Positions 1 to 10,051 of a stretch of 64,000 bases of DNA are shown one piece after another. The notes below the pieces were generated by a model. That model was not told where the DNA came from. It worked only from the letters and a program-made list of their open reading frames with translations, and made no database searches. The stretch is from Massariosphaeria phaeospora. Lineage: Eukaryota > Ascomycota > Dothideomycetes > Pleosporales. The stretch is from contig JAADJZ010000014.1 in assembly GCA_011032825.1 (NCBI GenBank), positions 496,001 to 560,000 of the forward strand, read 5' to 3'. The translations under genes and the position numbers were made by a program. The stretch's first letter is position 1. Every line of letters begins with the position of its first letter.

Positions 1-191
1 GATGCATGTGACAGCCGACCGTTTGCTCGGGAAAAGGTTATCAGATGGAGGGATCAGATAGATAGAAGGCCGAGGGCTCATGTGTGCGGAGAAATGACGT
101 CTGGCGTTGAGATGCTCCAACGCGGTGCCATGCTCAGATGGCTCAGGTACGTTAGAAACTCTCAGTTGATTCACATAGGTCAAGAAAGTCT

Positions 192-327
192 GATCTAGGA
201 CGCGTGATACTTTGGTAAATCTCTGGTCTTAGTAAGTCATATGGAAAGAGGTGGAATCTGATCTGTGGCGCGTGATACTTTCCTAAATATCTGATATCTG
301 CAAGACATGTAGAAAGAGGTGGAATGA
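192..327. repeat. Imperfect tandem duplication, 2 x 68 bp
   Basis: Two adjacent 68-bp units (192-259 and 260-327). Both begin with GATCT, share CGCGTGATACTTT near the start and end with GAAAGAGGTGGAAT. The middle of the unit has diverged. The repeat lies in a non-coding stretch and no function can be read from it. Confidence 0.85.
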
Positions 328-835
328 TCAAGTTCACTCGCGGCAGGGGGAGATTGTTTGAACGAAGATGATGTGATATATCAGCTGCTGCTGATATTGA
401 TATTGATCTAATGTCATAGCATAGGGCTCCTTGATGATGGTAAACCTGTCCCGGCCTCTATACCTCAATACCGTCTAAGCAGGCGCCAAACCCTTTAACC
501 TGTCGCCTCTCGCTCTGGCCAAACCAGGTAGACCGTTGAATAAAATAGTGTACAGTATACTGTACACGCAGCTAACGCCATAGCCTCGCCATTTTCCACC
601 GTAGACGCCATGCTCGGAGACTCGAAGTCGTCATATAAGAAAGAAATAGGAAAGATATAGAAAGAGATATCGCCCGATACAGTTCGGGCTAAATTGGAAC
701 AGGTTGATAAACATGGAAAATCAGATGCAGAAATCAAATACCGAAAGATCAAAGGTGTCGCGCCCAGCGCGGAAGTTGCAAGGACGGAGATGACCAGTCG
801 AGCCTTTGTGGCCCACGGAAAGGGGGAGTCACAGC
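328..835. other. Intergenic region, no gene seen
   Basis: No open frame here has a convincing composition or splice structure. The stretch is the 3' flank of the minus-strand gene that ends at 836. It contains short AT-rich runs and nothing else I can name. Confidence 0.6.
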
Positions 836-2718
836 CTATGCCGTTATCATCGCACCAGGCGTGAAGTTGGCCGCCTTGGCCGACAAAGACGAGCGGGGAA
901 CGAACTCCCCAGCAAAGCCAGACAGCTTGGAACCAGCGGCTATTGGGAGATCTGCCTCGGCGACCTGCGACAATCCAGTCATCAGTGGAGCCACAGCCGT
1001 CTGAGTTGGCGTGTCAACACGCTGGATGCCGATCATCGCCATGATCTGCTTGGCAGCAGCGTCGTTCTCCTTGTCGAGGGTGGCCGTGGCCGTGACCGAG
1101 ATGATGGCTGGGTCGTTGAGGAGAACTCTGCCTTCAGTCGGCGACGCCTTGGGCGTAGCAGTGTCATTCTTGCGGAGGGTAGCCGAGATGATCGCTGGGT
1201 TGTTAAAGGGGAACGCGTTGCGCTCAGTCGACGACGCCTTGGGCGCAGCAGCGTCATTCTTGCCGAAGGTGACCGTGATGATCGCTGGGTCATTACGGAG
1301 GAGAGCTTTGCACTCAGTCAACGATACCTTGGGGGCGGCAGCGAAGGTGTCCACGGTGGGAAGCGAAGAGCCACAGATGGCATTGAAGAGACGGCATTCG
1401 TCAGCCGTGGGAGGAGTTGTGAATTTCTGTGGAGGGTCAGTATTCGTCCATTCACAGTGAGATGGTGTCTTTGAGAAGACGTACCTTGCCGACGGCCAGA
1501 GGAGCGAGGCGACCACCGTTGGCCTTAGCCGCAGCGAGAAGGGTGGCCATGAGTTCAGGCGTCTGATCAGATGTTAGTACAGGTACGAACTCGCATATAT
1601 CAGCATTTTTGGAGACGAACCTTGAAATCACCACCACCAGCAACAGCAGAATCTCCAATCATGGGACCGGGCTCCGAGCGTCTAGAATCCGCCAGCTCGC
1701 CCACACCACAGATCTCACGACCAAAATCTTCGTTCTTGACCTCAGTCTCGTCATCACCGTTGCCAACATTCGAGTCATCCACCCAAGTCTTCGGAAGCCG
1801 CTTCACCGATCCCGAGATATCGCCCTCAGGGCCAACGTAAACAAGCCGCGTCTTGTTAGGCAAGAGACCGTTGCGACCGCGCCGAGCCATGGCCTCCTTG
1901 GGGCAGGAGTCCATGTTCGCGAAGATGTCGTCGGAGGGGGGATCGATCATCCAGACCTTGTCCTCGGCAGGTTTGGTGATGACGATCGCGGGGATAGGAT
2001 CGTCCTTCTTGTCGGCATTAGCGACAGGCGTCTTGGGAGTAACTAAGAGATGTTATTAGTATATGGAAGGGGGAATTGAGGGAAGCGACGACTTACCATT
2101 GCCGGATGTCGGCGAGGAGGGAAAGGACTTGTTGACGTCCGAGGAAGCCACTTTCTCGGAGGAGGCTTGCTCAGAAGAGGAGATGGACTTCTCGGCGGCG
2201 ACCTTCGCGGCGGAGACGATGTCGGCATCGTTGACGACGGTCTTGTTAGATGTGACCTTCTCGTCTGCAGCGGCGGCGATCGGAGCGGAGGATGTATCTG
2301 GAAGATGTGTGAGTATATCGACAAATGCTAGGATTGGGGAGTAACATACCAACACCAGCCGCCTTCTCACCAACAGCCGTATCGACGGTCAACTTCTCCA
2401 CAACCGACTCATGCTCAACCTCTTGCGCCTTCTCCTGGACTTCATCCTGGCCCGCGGAACTGTCGATCTCAGACTTAGAAGCCATGCGAACGTCCTTGAT
2501 GTTCGGCACGACCGCCGTCTGCGCAGCCTTCGCCTTCCGAGCCGCCTCCTCGCGCTTGGCCTTGACCTTCAACTTGGCCGCCTGCTCGCGCGCCTTCTTC
2601 GCGTCCTTGGCGTTCATCTTGGTCGAACCTAAAGCGCGATATATGTCAGTCGCTGCATCGACGCGAAAGAGGCGGGCTCCAACTTACCAGCAACACCAGC
2701 CATTTTCTTCGCAGCCAT
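836..2718 (-). CDS. Uncharacterised six-exon protein with PPSDDIFA motif and three C-terminal repeats
   Basis: Spliced model, minus strand: exons 2718-2688, 2628-2350, 2297-2097, 2042-1621, 1562-1485 and 1426-836. All five introns are 46-60 bp with GT...AG ends, and the sum is 1602 nt (533 aa). The N-terminal half is rich in Ala, Lys and Glu, probably disordered or helical. A PPSDDIFA motif sits at about residues 205-212. Exon 5 encodes TPELMATLLAAAKANGG. The last exon contains three imperfect repeats of 29-30 residues centred on (N/D)NPAII or NDPAII. I do not recognise the family and assign no function. No signal peptide or membrane segment is visible. The next minus-strand gene upstream (4108-6765) has a closely similar PPDDIFAK motif, so the two may be related. 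The start at 2718 is the first ATG of a short first exon; the frame upstream of it is a Pro/Ser-rich shadow. Confidence 0.75.
1085..1345 (-). repeat. Three tandem coding repeats of 87-90 bp
   Basis: Within the last exon of the gene at 836-2718, the segment GATGATSGCTGGG recurs at 1100, 1187 and 1277 on the plus strand, giving periods of 87 and 90 bp. Period lengths are multiples of three and preserve the frame. Each unit encodes about 30 residues around NDPAII. Confidence 0.8.
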
Positions 2719-4107
2719 GTCGCAGTTCAGCGCAACCGATGTCGACTGTACCGCGATATTGTTTGGTGGTATATAGACACGGGGGGTTTGCGTCTGTGTT
2801 TGAATTTGCGGGAGCTTTGGTGTATGCTGCACTGTGCACTGGGGATGGATGATTAACAACGGTTGATAAACAGCTGGAGTGGTTCGTGTGGAACAGGCCG
2901 CAGAGTGTGGGTGGAGAAGAGAAGAAGAGGTGGTGCCGATGGAATGCGGCGGGCTTATAAGGCGCGAGGTGCTGGCTGGGCTATGCGCTGGCGGGTGCGG
3001 AAGAGAACGGGCTGAGTGACAGGTGACGGTGACGTTGCCGGGTGGGACTGTCGTTGCTGGGTGAGACGGACGATGGTATCGGAGGCAGGGTTGTGTTGCT
3101 GGGTGGATTGAGGATGGCAGGGTGGTCGTGGTGGGAACGGAGTGCTGTGGGAAAGGGAAAGGGCAGGGGGGAAGGGGAAATGAAAATGATTTTACCGACC
3201 AATGCGGACTTGGGGTCAAAGCGAGGGTAGAACCGGCACTTCATACTTGTATAACATACGCGTTGGTTTTGTCGTCTGTGATTTTAAAGTTTAGATGATG
3301 GGGGCAGAACCGCTGGTAAGAGAATCAAAGTGGTCCCTGCTCAACGACAGAAGTCCGAGTAGAACCCTTGGTCTGCGAACTTACCAGCTCATTGTTCTTA
3401 TATGACTATCCCAACGGATAGGTAGAGAAACTGTAGAAAGGAGTAGGAAATATCGCGGGCGGTGCCTCGATAGGTTGGGAACTTCGACAGCTTACGAGAA
3501 ACGTTTGGGTTTATTCCCCCTGACTACAGCGGAACGAAGAAGCCAAATGTCCGAACAGTAGCTTGCATACAGCCTTGGTTTAGTCAAAATCAATAAACTC
3601 AATGTTAACGTGCAAATTACGAGGCAATGGGTCCGACCGTGGAATCTTACTCTATAACAGGTTTGACACAAATATACAACCACGTCGCCCATTTCCTTAC
3701 CTTTCTCATGCTTATATATCACAACCTGGACCCCACTAATGCCTTTCCTATTACCTGCAGCTGGAGTCCGGTCACCTACAAAAGGCTCACGTGCACGTCT
3801 CCATGTGACCAGAATGGCATGAATTTCTTTCGGATGGTACAGACAGTTTCAGTCTCTAACGTATCGCTTCTTCTCAAAAAGCTCCGGACGAACTGCATCT
3901 GAGCCCGCCCTTTAGACATCGCAGTCATGTAAACAAACAACTAAGTAGTTGGTAGGCGCAACCCCGAACCATCGCCGAGGCCCCGCATCTCCGCCGATTG
4001 GCTCACCTGGACGACACGCCATGAGCTTCGCTTCTCGACATCTTAACTTACTCGGTGCTCTTTGGGGCCGCCTGCATCGCAGTCGACAACAAAGTTTCGG
4101 GGGCAGC
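2719..4107. other. Intergenic region between two minus-strand genes
   Basis: This is the promoter side of the gene starting at 2718 and the 3' side of the gene ending at 4108. The 2750-3200 part is purine/pyrimidine-skewed (CT-rich on the minus strand), as is common in fungal promoters. Open frames over it encode only Pro/Ser-rich shadows. I see no further gene. Confidence 0.5.
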
Positions 4108-6765
4108 CTAGTTGCGCTGCTTACCGTTGGCGTTGTTGCTCTTGTCCTGATGCTGCCGCGTCGACCCGTTCTGCTCCTCAGCCTTACGCTGCACCATTCC
4201 GCCCGGTGGCGGTAGCATCGTGCCCCAACCCTCATTCGACAGAACCTTCTTGACAGGAGGCAGCATTGTACCCCAGCCCTCGTTCGACGGAGTCTTGTCC
4301 GGAGGCAGCATCGTTCCCCAGCCCTCGTTCGACAGGACCTTCTTCTCCACGGCCAGCCTCGTACCCCAGCCCTCGTTCGACGGATTCTTATCTGGAGGCA
4401 GCATAGTACCCCAGCTTTCATTCGACAGAGATTTTGATGTTTTGGCTCGTGCCGTTGACGCTGGTGCTGGTGGTGCTTGTCCGAGTAATGCTGCGCTCTC
4501 GGCCATCATCTTTGCTATCCCCTCATCCGATGGTCCTTGAGGCCCCGCTCCTTGAGGCCCCGCTCCTTGAAGCTCACTCAACATCTCATGTGTAAGAGGC
4601 ATCCCAAAGACTTCAGCCATCGATGCAGGGAACCCGTTCACCGAACCATGCTTATCAAATGGCTCACGGCGTGGTGACTGAAGCGGACCTCCCCAACTCT
4701 TCCTACTAGCCCCATGATCCGAGCCCTGCGATCTGACTGCCGGCCTCGAAGTATTGGTAAAGTTACGCTGGCCACGGGCTGCGTTTATACGCATTTGCTC
4801 CTCGGAATGTAGATAGTCGCACTGGTTTCCTTTGCTGCAGAAGCCCTGTTACGATTAGCTGATGCATATGACCGATATAGAAAGAGGGACTGACTTTAGC
4901 GAGAAAGGGGCACAGTCTCTGCGAAACGGGTGTTTTCCGGCGAAAGGTGTTTCCATCTTGCATGTGGCGGGTGAGAGCGGGTGGCAACCGGTACTGCGTC
5001 GCGGGAATAGCGACAGGGCTTGTTGCTGAGGTGCAGTACGTTACTGTAGACACCATGTTGGGGGCTGCTGGGTCCCAAAAGAGGTGCTCGGGCATTTGGG
5101 TCGCAGCTGGGTTCCGTTGGACGGTCGGGCGATACTCAGGCTTAGTGTGTATATGGCCATGGCACGGGGTAGGCATCATCTGTACATTCTGATACGGCAC
5201 CTAATGATACGTTAGTCGGACTGAGTGGCGTGAGGTCGGGGCGAAACTACATATTGCGCCGCAATACTGCTGCCGCGAGTTGGTGTCGTGGTCTCGGCTT
5301 TTGTGTCATCGAGAGCAGTCGCAGCATTGGTATCTGGAATCTTTATCATTTCAGTCGCAATCTGGATACGCTGTGCAGGCGGTTCGTCTGGAGGGGTGAC
5401 CTTGGTAAGTTGTGCAGGCGGTTCAGCCGGAGGGGTGGCCTTGGTAAGTTGTGCAGGCGGTTCTTCTGGAGGGGTGACTTGGGTACGCTGTGCAAGCGGT
5501 TTAGCCGGAGGGGTAATGGTCTGTATGTGCGGGTTAGATCGACGGATGTGATGAACAGTACCTTGAAAACTCACCTTCTCGGTCTCGGCGTCTGAAGTGT
5601 CCTCCAGCACCTGTGACGGTTTCTCCACAGTGTCAGTCTCCTCACCAGGCTCTATATCTGCGACCGACTGTACCCAAGCTTTGACTATCCTGATGCCACG
5701 GGTGCGTGAATTGAGGCCAAACCAGTTAGCTCCTTGTTCATCAGACAGAAAGCCGGCGTCCCGAAGGTCCTCGAGCTCCGAGATCGTGAGTGGCGGCAGA
5801 GGTTTGTCCTCCGAAGCTGCGAGAACCTCACGATCATCTTTGGTCACGCCGTCCGCTTTCGCTTCTTCGGCTAGAGTGTGCTTCTCACGCACGAAGGTAT
5901 ACTCTGGTATCCGCAGGCCGGCTTTGAACGCATCGAGCATACATTGCGCCTTCCAGCCGACATCCTTGTCCACTGCGTAGGCCTCTGGGCTTACCTGGAG
6001 GCCGAGCCTATCGATGGTAACGCCCGGAATGTCGAGCTTCTTCATGAACTCCTGGAGGCGGGCGCGGCGCTCTTCGCTAGAGTAGCATAGTGCATATTCA
6101 TTCTCGTTGCAACCGATTCGCCGGAGCATTTCAATCGGGCCGGCGTCCAGTTTTGCAAAAATGTCGTCGGGAGGCATGTCTGCGAGCTTGGTAGAAGCGG
6201 TCGTAGGCTTGGGGGGAGCGGTCGCAGCGGTGGAGGGAGTTGGTATGGTAGCCATAGAGCTCGAAATGACCTCTCGCCTCGCGTGTCTCGGCGACGTCGG
6301 GGGGGTCAGGCGCGCGTCAGGTGCGATATCTGTAATGGTTGTCTGCGGGAGCAAGAGGTGAGTCCACAAGGGCTCGTCACGACTGCCAGACCTATCAGTG
6401 ACGCGAGGTGGCAGAGATGCTGTCGCGTTATCGAGACTCATTAAACCAGATTTGGTGACTAGAGTCTTGGCAGCGAGGCGAATGTTGTCGCGTACCAAGT
6501 CTTGGGTTGAACCCGGAGTGAAGAAGACTCGGGGTTCGTCCGTGCCGCTGCTAGACCTGAGCACCACCGCAGGTTGCGCATTGACCGCGAACGCTGGAGC
6601 CATACTACCGGCCGCAGGAATCTTATGGCCTAGCTTATCCGCTGCATTACATGCCGTAATGGCCTCCCGAATTAGAGCGGTATCGTCGCCATGATCTGGT
6701 GCCGGCTCAAGCACGAGGCCGCCACTCGGCACAGTAGCTGCCTTGTTCTTCTCGTCACTATCCAT
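4108..6765 (-). CDS. CCCH zinc-finger protein with SNEGWGT repeats
   Basis: Spliced model: exons 6765-5575, 5520-5251, 5200-4895 and 4845-4108 (2505 nt, 834 aa). Introns are 54, 50 and 49 bp; the first two have clear CTAAC-type branch points. The first intron is also in frame, so it could be retained. Layout: a low-complexity N-terminus; a PPDDIFAK motif at about 198-205 leading into a probably globular region (about 198-370); four 14-residue TPPxEPPAQLTK repeats (about 398-450); one CCCH zinc finger, C584-x7-C592-x5-C598-x3-H602, split by the last intron; then five SNEGWGT repeats near the C-terminus. CCCH fingers of this spacing usually bind RNA, so a role in RNA binding is plausible but inferred. 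The rest of the protein is not recognised. The gene lies head-to-tail with the PPSDDIFA gene downstream. Confidence 0.8.
4205..4435 (-). repeat. Five coding repeats with SNEGWGT core
   Basis: Five copies of SNE(G/S)WGT, each followed by (M/R)L and a short variable linker, are encoded in alternating longer and shorter units (about 54 and 45 bp). The DNA copies are strongly similar, for example CCCCAGCCCTCGTTCGAC on the plus strand, which suggests recent expansion. Confidence 0.85.
5362..5520 (-). repeat. Four 42-bp coding repeats (TPPxEPPAQLTK)
   Basis: A 42-bp unit encoding 14 residues of TPP-x-EPPAQLTK-x type is repeated about four times in exon 2 of the CCCH gene. The copies differ at a few positions only. 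Confidence 0.85.
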
Positions 6766-7492
6766 CTCTTAGATTTGTAGGCTTCCTCCAGTTGTGTTGT
6801 CGATTTTCTCAGATCGTGGTTGTGTGCCATGGAGGTAGGGTAAGTGGGCAGCAAACCAGCGCTCTATATTGGTTGTTTTGTGGCAAATTCGGGGTGGTAT
6901 CATAGTGGCGAAACCATGTACCGGCGCAAAGCGCCCCTTCGCAACAGATGTGCCATTCACTCGAAGCGGACTGTTGTTGGAAAGGAACTTTGCGTGACCT
7001 TGCAGTTCAAGAACTCTTCATCGATCCGCTTGTGCGTTACCTAGCGCCGCTCAACTGATCAATGGTCCAGACACGAACATTTAGTCGTGGATCTGGGCTC
7101 AGCTAAAGCTTTCTGAACCATTTCATGAAACAGAGTAGAGGCGATGCGGATATGAAGTCCTACTGGCCTAGCAGATTTCATCGCTAACGTATCCTCTTGA
7201 CAGCCTAGGAGTTTCAGCAACTAGTAGATAGTAGAAGGGAAGGCTTACCTAGTTACATTTCGGAAGCAAATTATGCCAGGTTGGTGGTTCTACTCGCCCA
7301 CGCTAGCGAGACAGATTTGTGAATCCGGAAATGACTAGGCTATTCGCCGCTAACGATGACTCTCAGTAACTGAATTTGAGTGGCTTTGCTTTAAAAAGCC
7401 GCACATTGGATGGATTGGAAGGTAAATTCTTCAAGTAGAATCTAAAAGAGCAATCGAAACAAGGGACGATGAGCTGTCCACCTTCATCGGAG

Positions 7493-7493
7493 C

Positions 7494-7524
<31 letters not shown>

Positions 7525-7534
7525 CGAGAGAGAT

Positions 7535-7571
<37 letters not shown>

Positions 7572-7592
7572 CCGAGAGAGATACCGAGAGAG
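7493..7592. repeat. (GT)n followed by (GA)n microsatellite
   Basis: A short GT run (7493-7506) passes directly into GA dinucleotide runs interrupted by GATACC elements, up to about 7592. It is non-coding low-complexity sequence. Confidence 0.95.
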
Positions 7593-8496
7593 CCAAACCG
7601 GGTCTTCGAAGGTGATGCAGTGACCAAAGTGAAGGACGACGAGATGGTCGCCTTCCCAGTGACATGGGAGTGAGATAACGAAAGCGCCAATATGCGTCTT
7701 GAAACCTGGAGTGTCGTGAAGGCTTTGAAGAAGCCGGGAGGAGCTATAAATATAGCGGAGTGGGTAGCTCACAGCCCTGTTTTGTTCAATTTGCTTAACC
7801 GTGTTTACAATAGTGACATAGTAGATCAACTGATTAGGCGAAGATATGGTTGTTTAGGACGTAATATCTTAAGTATTAGGTGAGGTGGATGCGCAAATCG
7901 TACCAAAGTATATGGGTACTGAATATCTTGAGGTTTCGCGTTAAAGCTTAGTATCTCGCACGGAAATCTGGTGAGACGATGTTCTATCCTTTCTGCCGCG
8001 TGGGTGATGCCCGCACATCTTCCTGGGAGTCGCGGGAGCCGTCGAAAAGTCTTAAAGTCGATACTATCGCGTAATCCAGCTCGCCCTGCCCACAGTCACG
8101 AAGCTATCGCTATTCGCCGCCATCGCCTCCAATAGCTGCTTCAAGTCTCCATAGCCATCTCCTCGTTTGTCTCCGCCCGCGTTGATTCCCGTCCAGTCGT
8201 AGAAACTGAAGAATACATTAAACTCCTGCTTTATGTGAGTTCTTCAGACAAAATAATGGTATTCAAGTTCGACGGTAGAGGCAATACCCGCGTTAGAGAA
8301 AATCACTTGTTAATGACTCAACCAGAACAGCAATTGATGTGACAGTTACGATGACGTGTGGACAGCCGACTACCCCCTTGAGTGTTCTAGTATCTCCTGC
8401 ACAAGGGAAGAGCACGTGAAAATGTCTTACAGAAAAGCGCACCCTAGATGCCTAGCATCCAGCCAATCAAAGCGCGGGAATCCTGTCGGATCCGAA

Positions 8497-8533
8497 CATC
8501 GGTTCCGGCCATCGGTTCCGGCCATCGGTTCCG
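8497..8533. repeat. 13-bp tandem repeat, 2.8 copies
   Basis: CATCGGTTCCGGC occurs perfectly at 8497 and 8510, and a third copy truncated to 11 bases begins at 8523. It lies about 185-220 bp upstream of the NmrA-like start codon, so it could be promoter sequence, but no factor is identified. Confidence 0.9.
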
Positions 8534-8608
8534 TGAACGCGATGCAAAGGAACCGATCGTCGAGAGCGCGGAACCCTAGGCACAGTCAACTCCTTGAAAC
8601 TAAAGCAA

Positions 8609-8617
8609 AGTGTATTT
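8609..8617 (+). promoter_or_regulatory. TATA-like element of the NmrA-like gene
   Basis: TGTATTTAAA lies about 100 bp upstream of the ATG at 8716. Position and composition suit a TATA element; this is inferred from sequence only. Confidence 0.4.
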
Positions 8618-8715
8618 AAACCCGACTTGCCCAAATCAAATGGAACCATCAGCCCTCCTCCCTTCTCCTCAAAGTCTACTCAAGCTAACCGATATCCCAC
8701 CAAGATCGGAAGAAG

Positions 8716-9624
8716 ATGCCTCCAACTCGAGTCGCAATCGCCGGAGCCACAGGAAATCTCGGCATTCCTCTTCTGCATGCGCTCCTTGCCGCAGACTACA
8801 GTATCATAGCCCTTTCTCGGGTCGGCGGAAATTCGAGCAAACTCAAGCCACATCCGAATCTCTTGATCAAGGAAGTCGACTTCACTGCTATCGATTCATT
8901 GGCTTCTGCCTTATCTGGAGTCGAAGTCGTCGTCTCGTGCCTTGCCACTACGGCTATAGGCAGTCAGAATCCTTTGATCGATGCATCCGTCGCTGCCGGC
9001 GTGAAACGCTTCATTCCAGCGGAGTTCGGTATGGATTCCCAGAACGCTCTGGCCATGCAGCTACCAGTCTGCGTTCCCAAAGTAGCAACGCAGAAATATC
9101 TCTTGGAGAAGTCGAACACCAATCCGGGGTTCACATATACGGGAATCGCGAACGGAATGTTTTTGGATTGGGGCCTGCAGGTGGGAATGATCGCCGACGT
9201 GGCCAAACATACTGCAACGCTGTATAACGGTGGTGATGTACCGTTCAGCGCCACGACCCTGGCCGATGTCGTCAAAGCTGTGTGTGGTGTCATTGGGAAT
9301 CAAGATCAAACCGCCAACCGCATCGTGTACGTCCATTCTGCCGTGGTTACGCAGAAACAACTGATCCGATATGCGAAAGAGAAAGACGGAAAAGAATGGG
9401 AAACCACTGTCAAGAAGACTGAAGACATCAGGCTGGAGAGTCTAGCAGAGCTGGGCAAAGGTTCAGGAGCGGATATTGAGACCGCCATGCTGGGCTTTTG
9501 TATTTGTGCGTTGTGGGATCTCGATTACGGTTGCGATTTTTCCGGTCATTTGGATAATGAGTTGTTGGGAGTGGAGGAGATGGGGGAGGCTGATCTGAGG
9601 GGTATAGTCGAAAACTCCTTATAA
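8716..9624 (+). CDS. NmrA-like / isoflavone reductase-like NAD(P)-binding protein
   Basis: Single-exon gene, 302 aa. The N-terminus has the dinucleotide-binding glycine motif GATGNLG at residues 10-16 after a beta-strand, followed by the atypical-SDR pattern: VVSCLATT, then AGVKRFIPAEFGMD. That last segment is typical of the isoflavone reductase/NmrA-like group in fungi. Such proteins are either NAD(P)H-dependent reductases of phenolic-type substrates or redox sensors that bind transcription factors. The substrate cannot be read from sequence. The protein is cytosolic by composition, with no signal peptide or TM. The next gene downstream on the same strand is an AlcR-type zinc-cluster regulator, which might control it; this is inference from adjacency. 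Confidence 0.9.
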   Translation: MPPTRVAIAGATGNLGIPLLHALLAADYSIIALSRVGGNSSKLKPHPNLLIKEVDFTAIDSLASALSGVEVVVSCLATTAIGSQNPLIDASVAAGVKRFIPAEFGMDSQNALAMQLPVCVPKVATQKYLLEKSNTNPGFTYTGIANGMFLDWGLQVGMIADVAKHTATLYNGGDVPFSATTLADVVKAVCGVIGNQDQTANRIVYVHSAVVTQKQLIRYAKEKDGKEWETTVKKTEDIRLESLAELGKGSGADIETAMLGFCICALWDLDYGCDFSGHLDNELLGVEEMGEADLRGIVENSL

Positions 9625-10051
9625 ATCGACTCATGAATAGCTCTAGTATGTATTTCCATTGCCTAGTGTATATGGGCCTGCGTCAAATGATCAACATGTA
9701 TCTAGACTCAAGCACCTACTCACTGGCTCGGTTCGCTTTACTTAATTATGAGCGCCTGTTTTCTGGCTAACTTGTCCACTCTGGTTCTTATACTGTAGTT
9801 GTGTAGCTGGATATTCGCAACAGCTGAAAGATAGTGGTTGCGGAAGGACGTGTGTTGGACCGGGAAAAGGAGATGTCATGATATGGTAACTAGTACTGTT
9901 TGGGAGTAGTGTGCGGAGCGCACATGCCCCTCTTGCTTACCAACCATAACAGTAACGCAGACGTCCGCATCTCAAATCTATCATCCCGATTCTGATGAAG
10001 ACCACATTGAAGAAGAATCTCAATATGAACGAGTAAAATCGTGACGCACAG

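Larger units (their letters stand above)
6766..8715. other. Intergenic region with simple repeats
   Basis: About 1.95 kb between divergently oriented genes (minus-strand start at 6765, plus-strand start at 8716). It contains a GT/GA simple-sequence tract at 7493-7592 and a 13-bp tandem repeat at 8497-8533. Open frames across the GA tract encode only Ser-Leu runs. No gene can be supported. Confidence 0.55.

Noticed and set aside
2629..3219. 196-codon frame continuing upstream of the start at 2718
   Set aside because: The composition is Pro/Ser/His-rich with no conserved segment. The ATG at 2718 gives a short exon with well-placed splice donor, so the extension looks like leader and promoter.
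7363..7829. Overlapping minus-strand frames through the GA microsatellite
   Set aside because: They encode Ser-Leu runs produced by the GA/CT repeat and have no other support.
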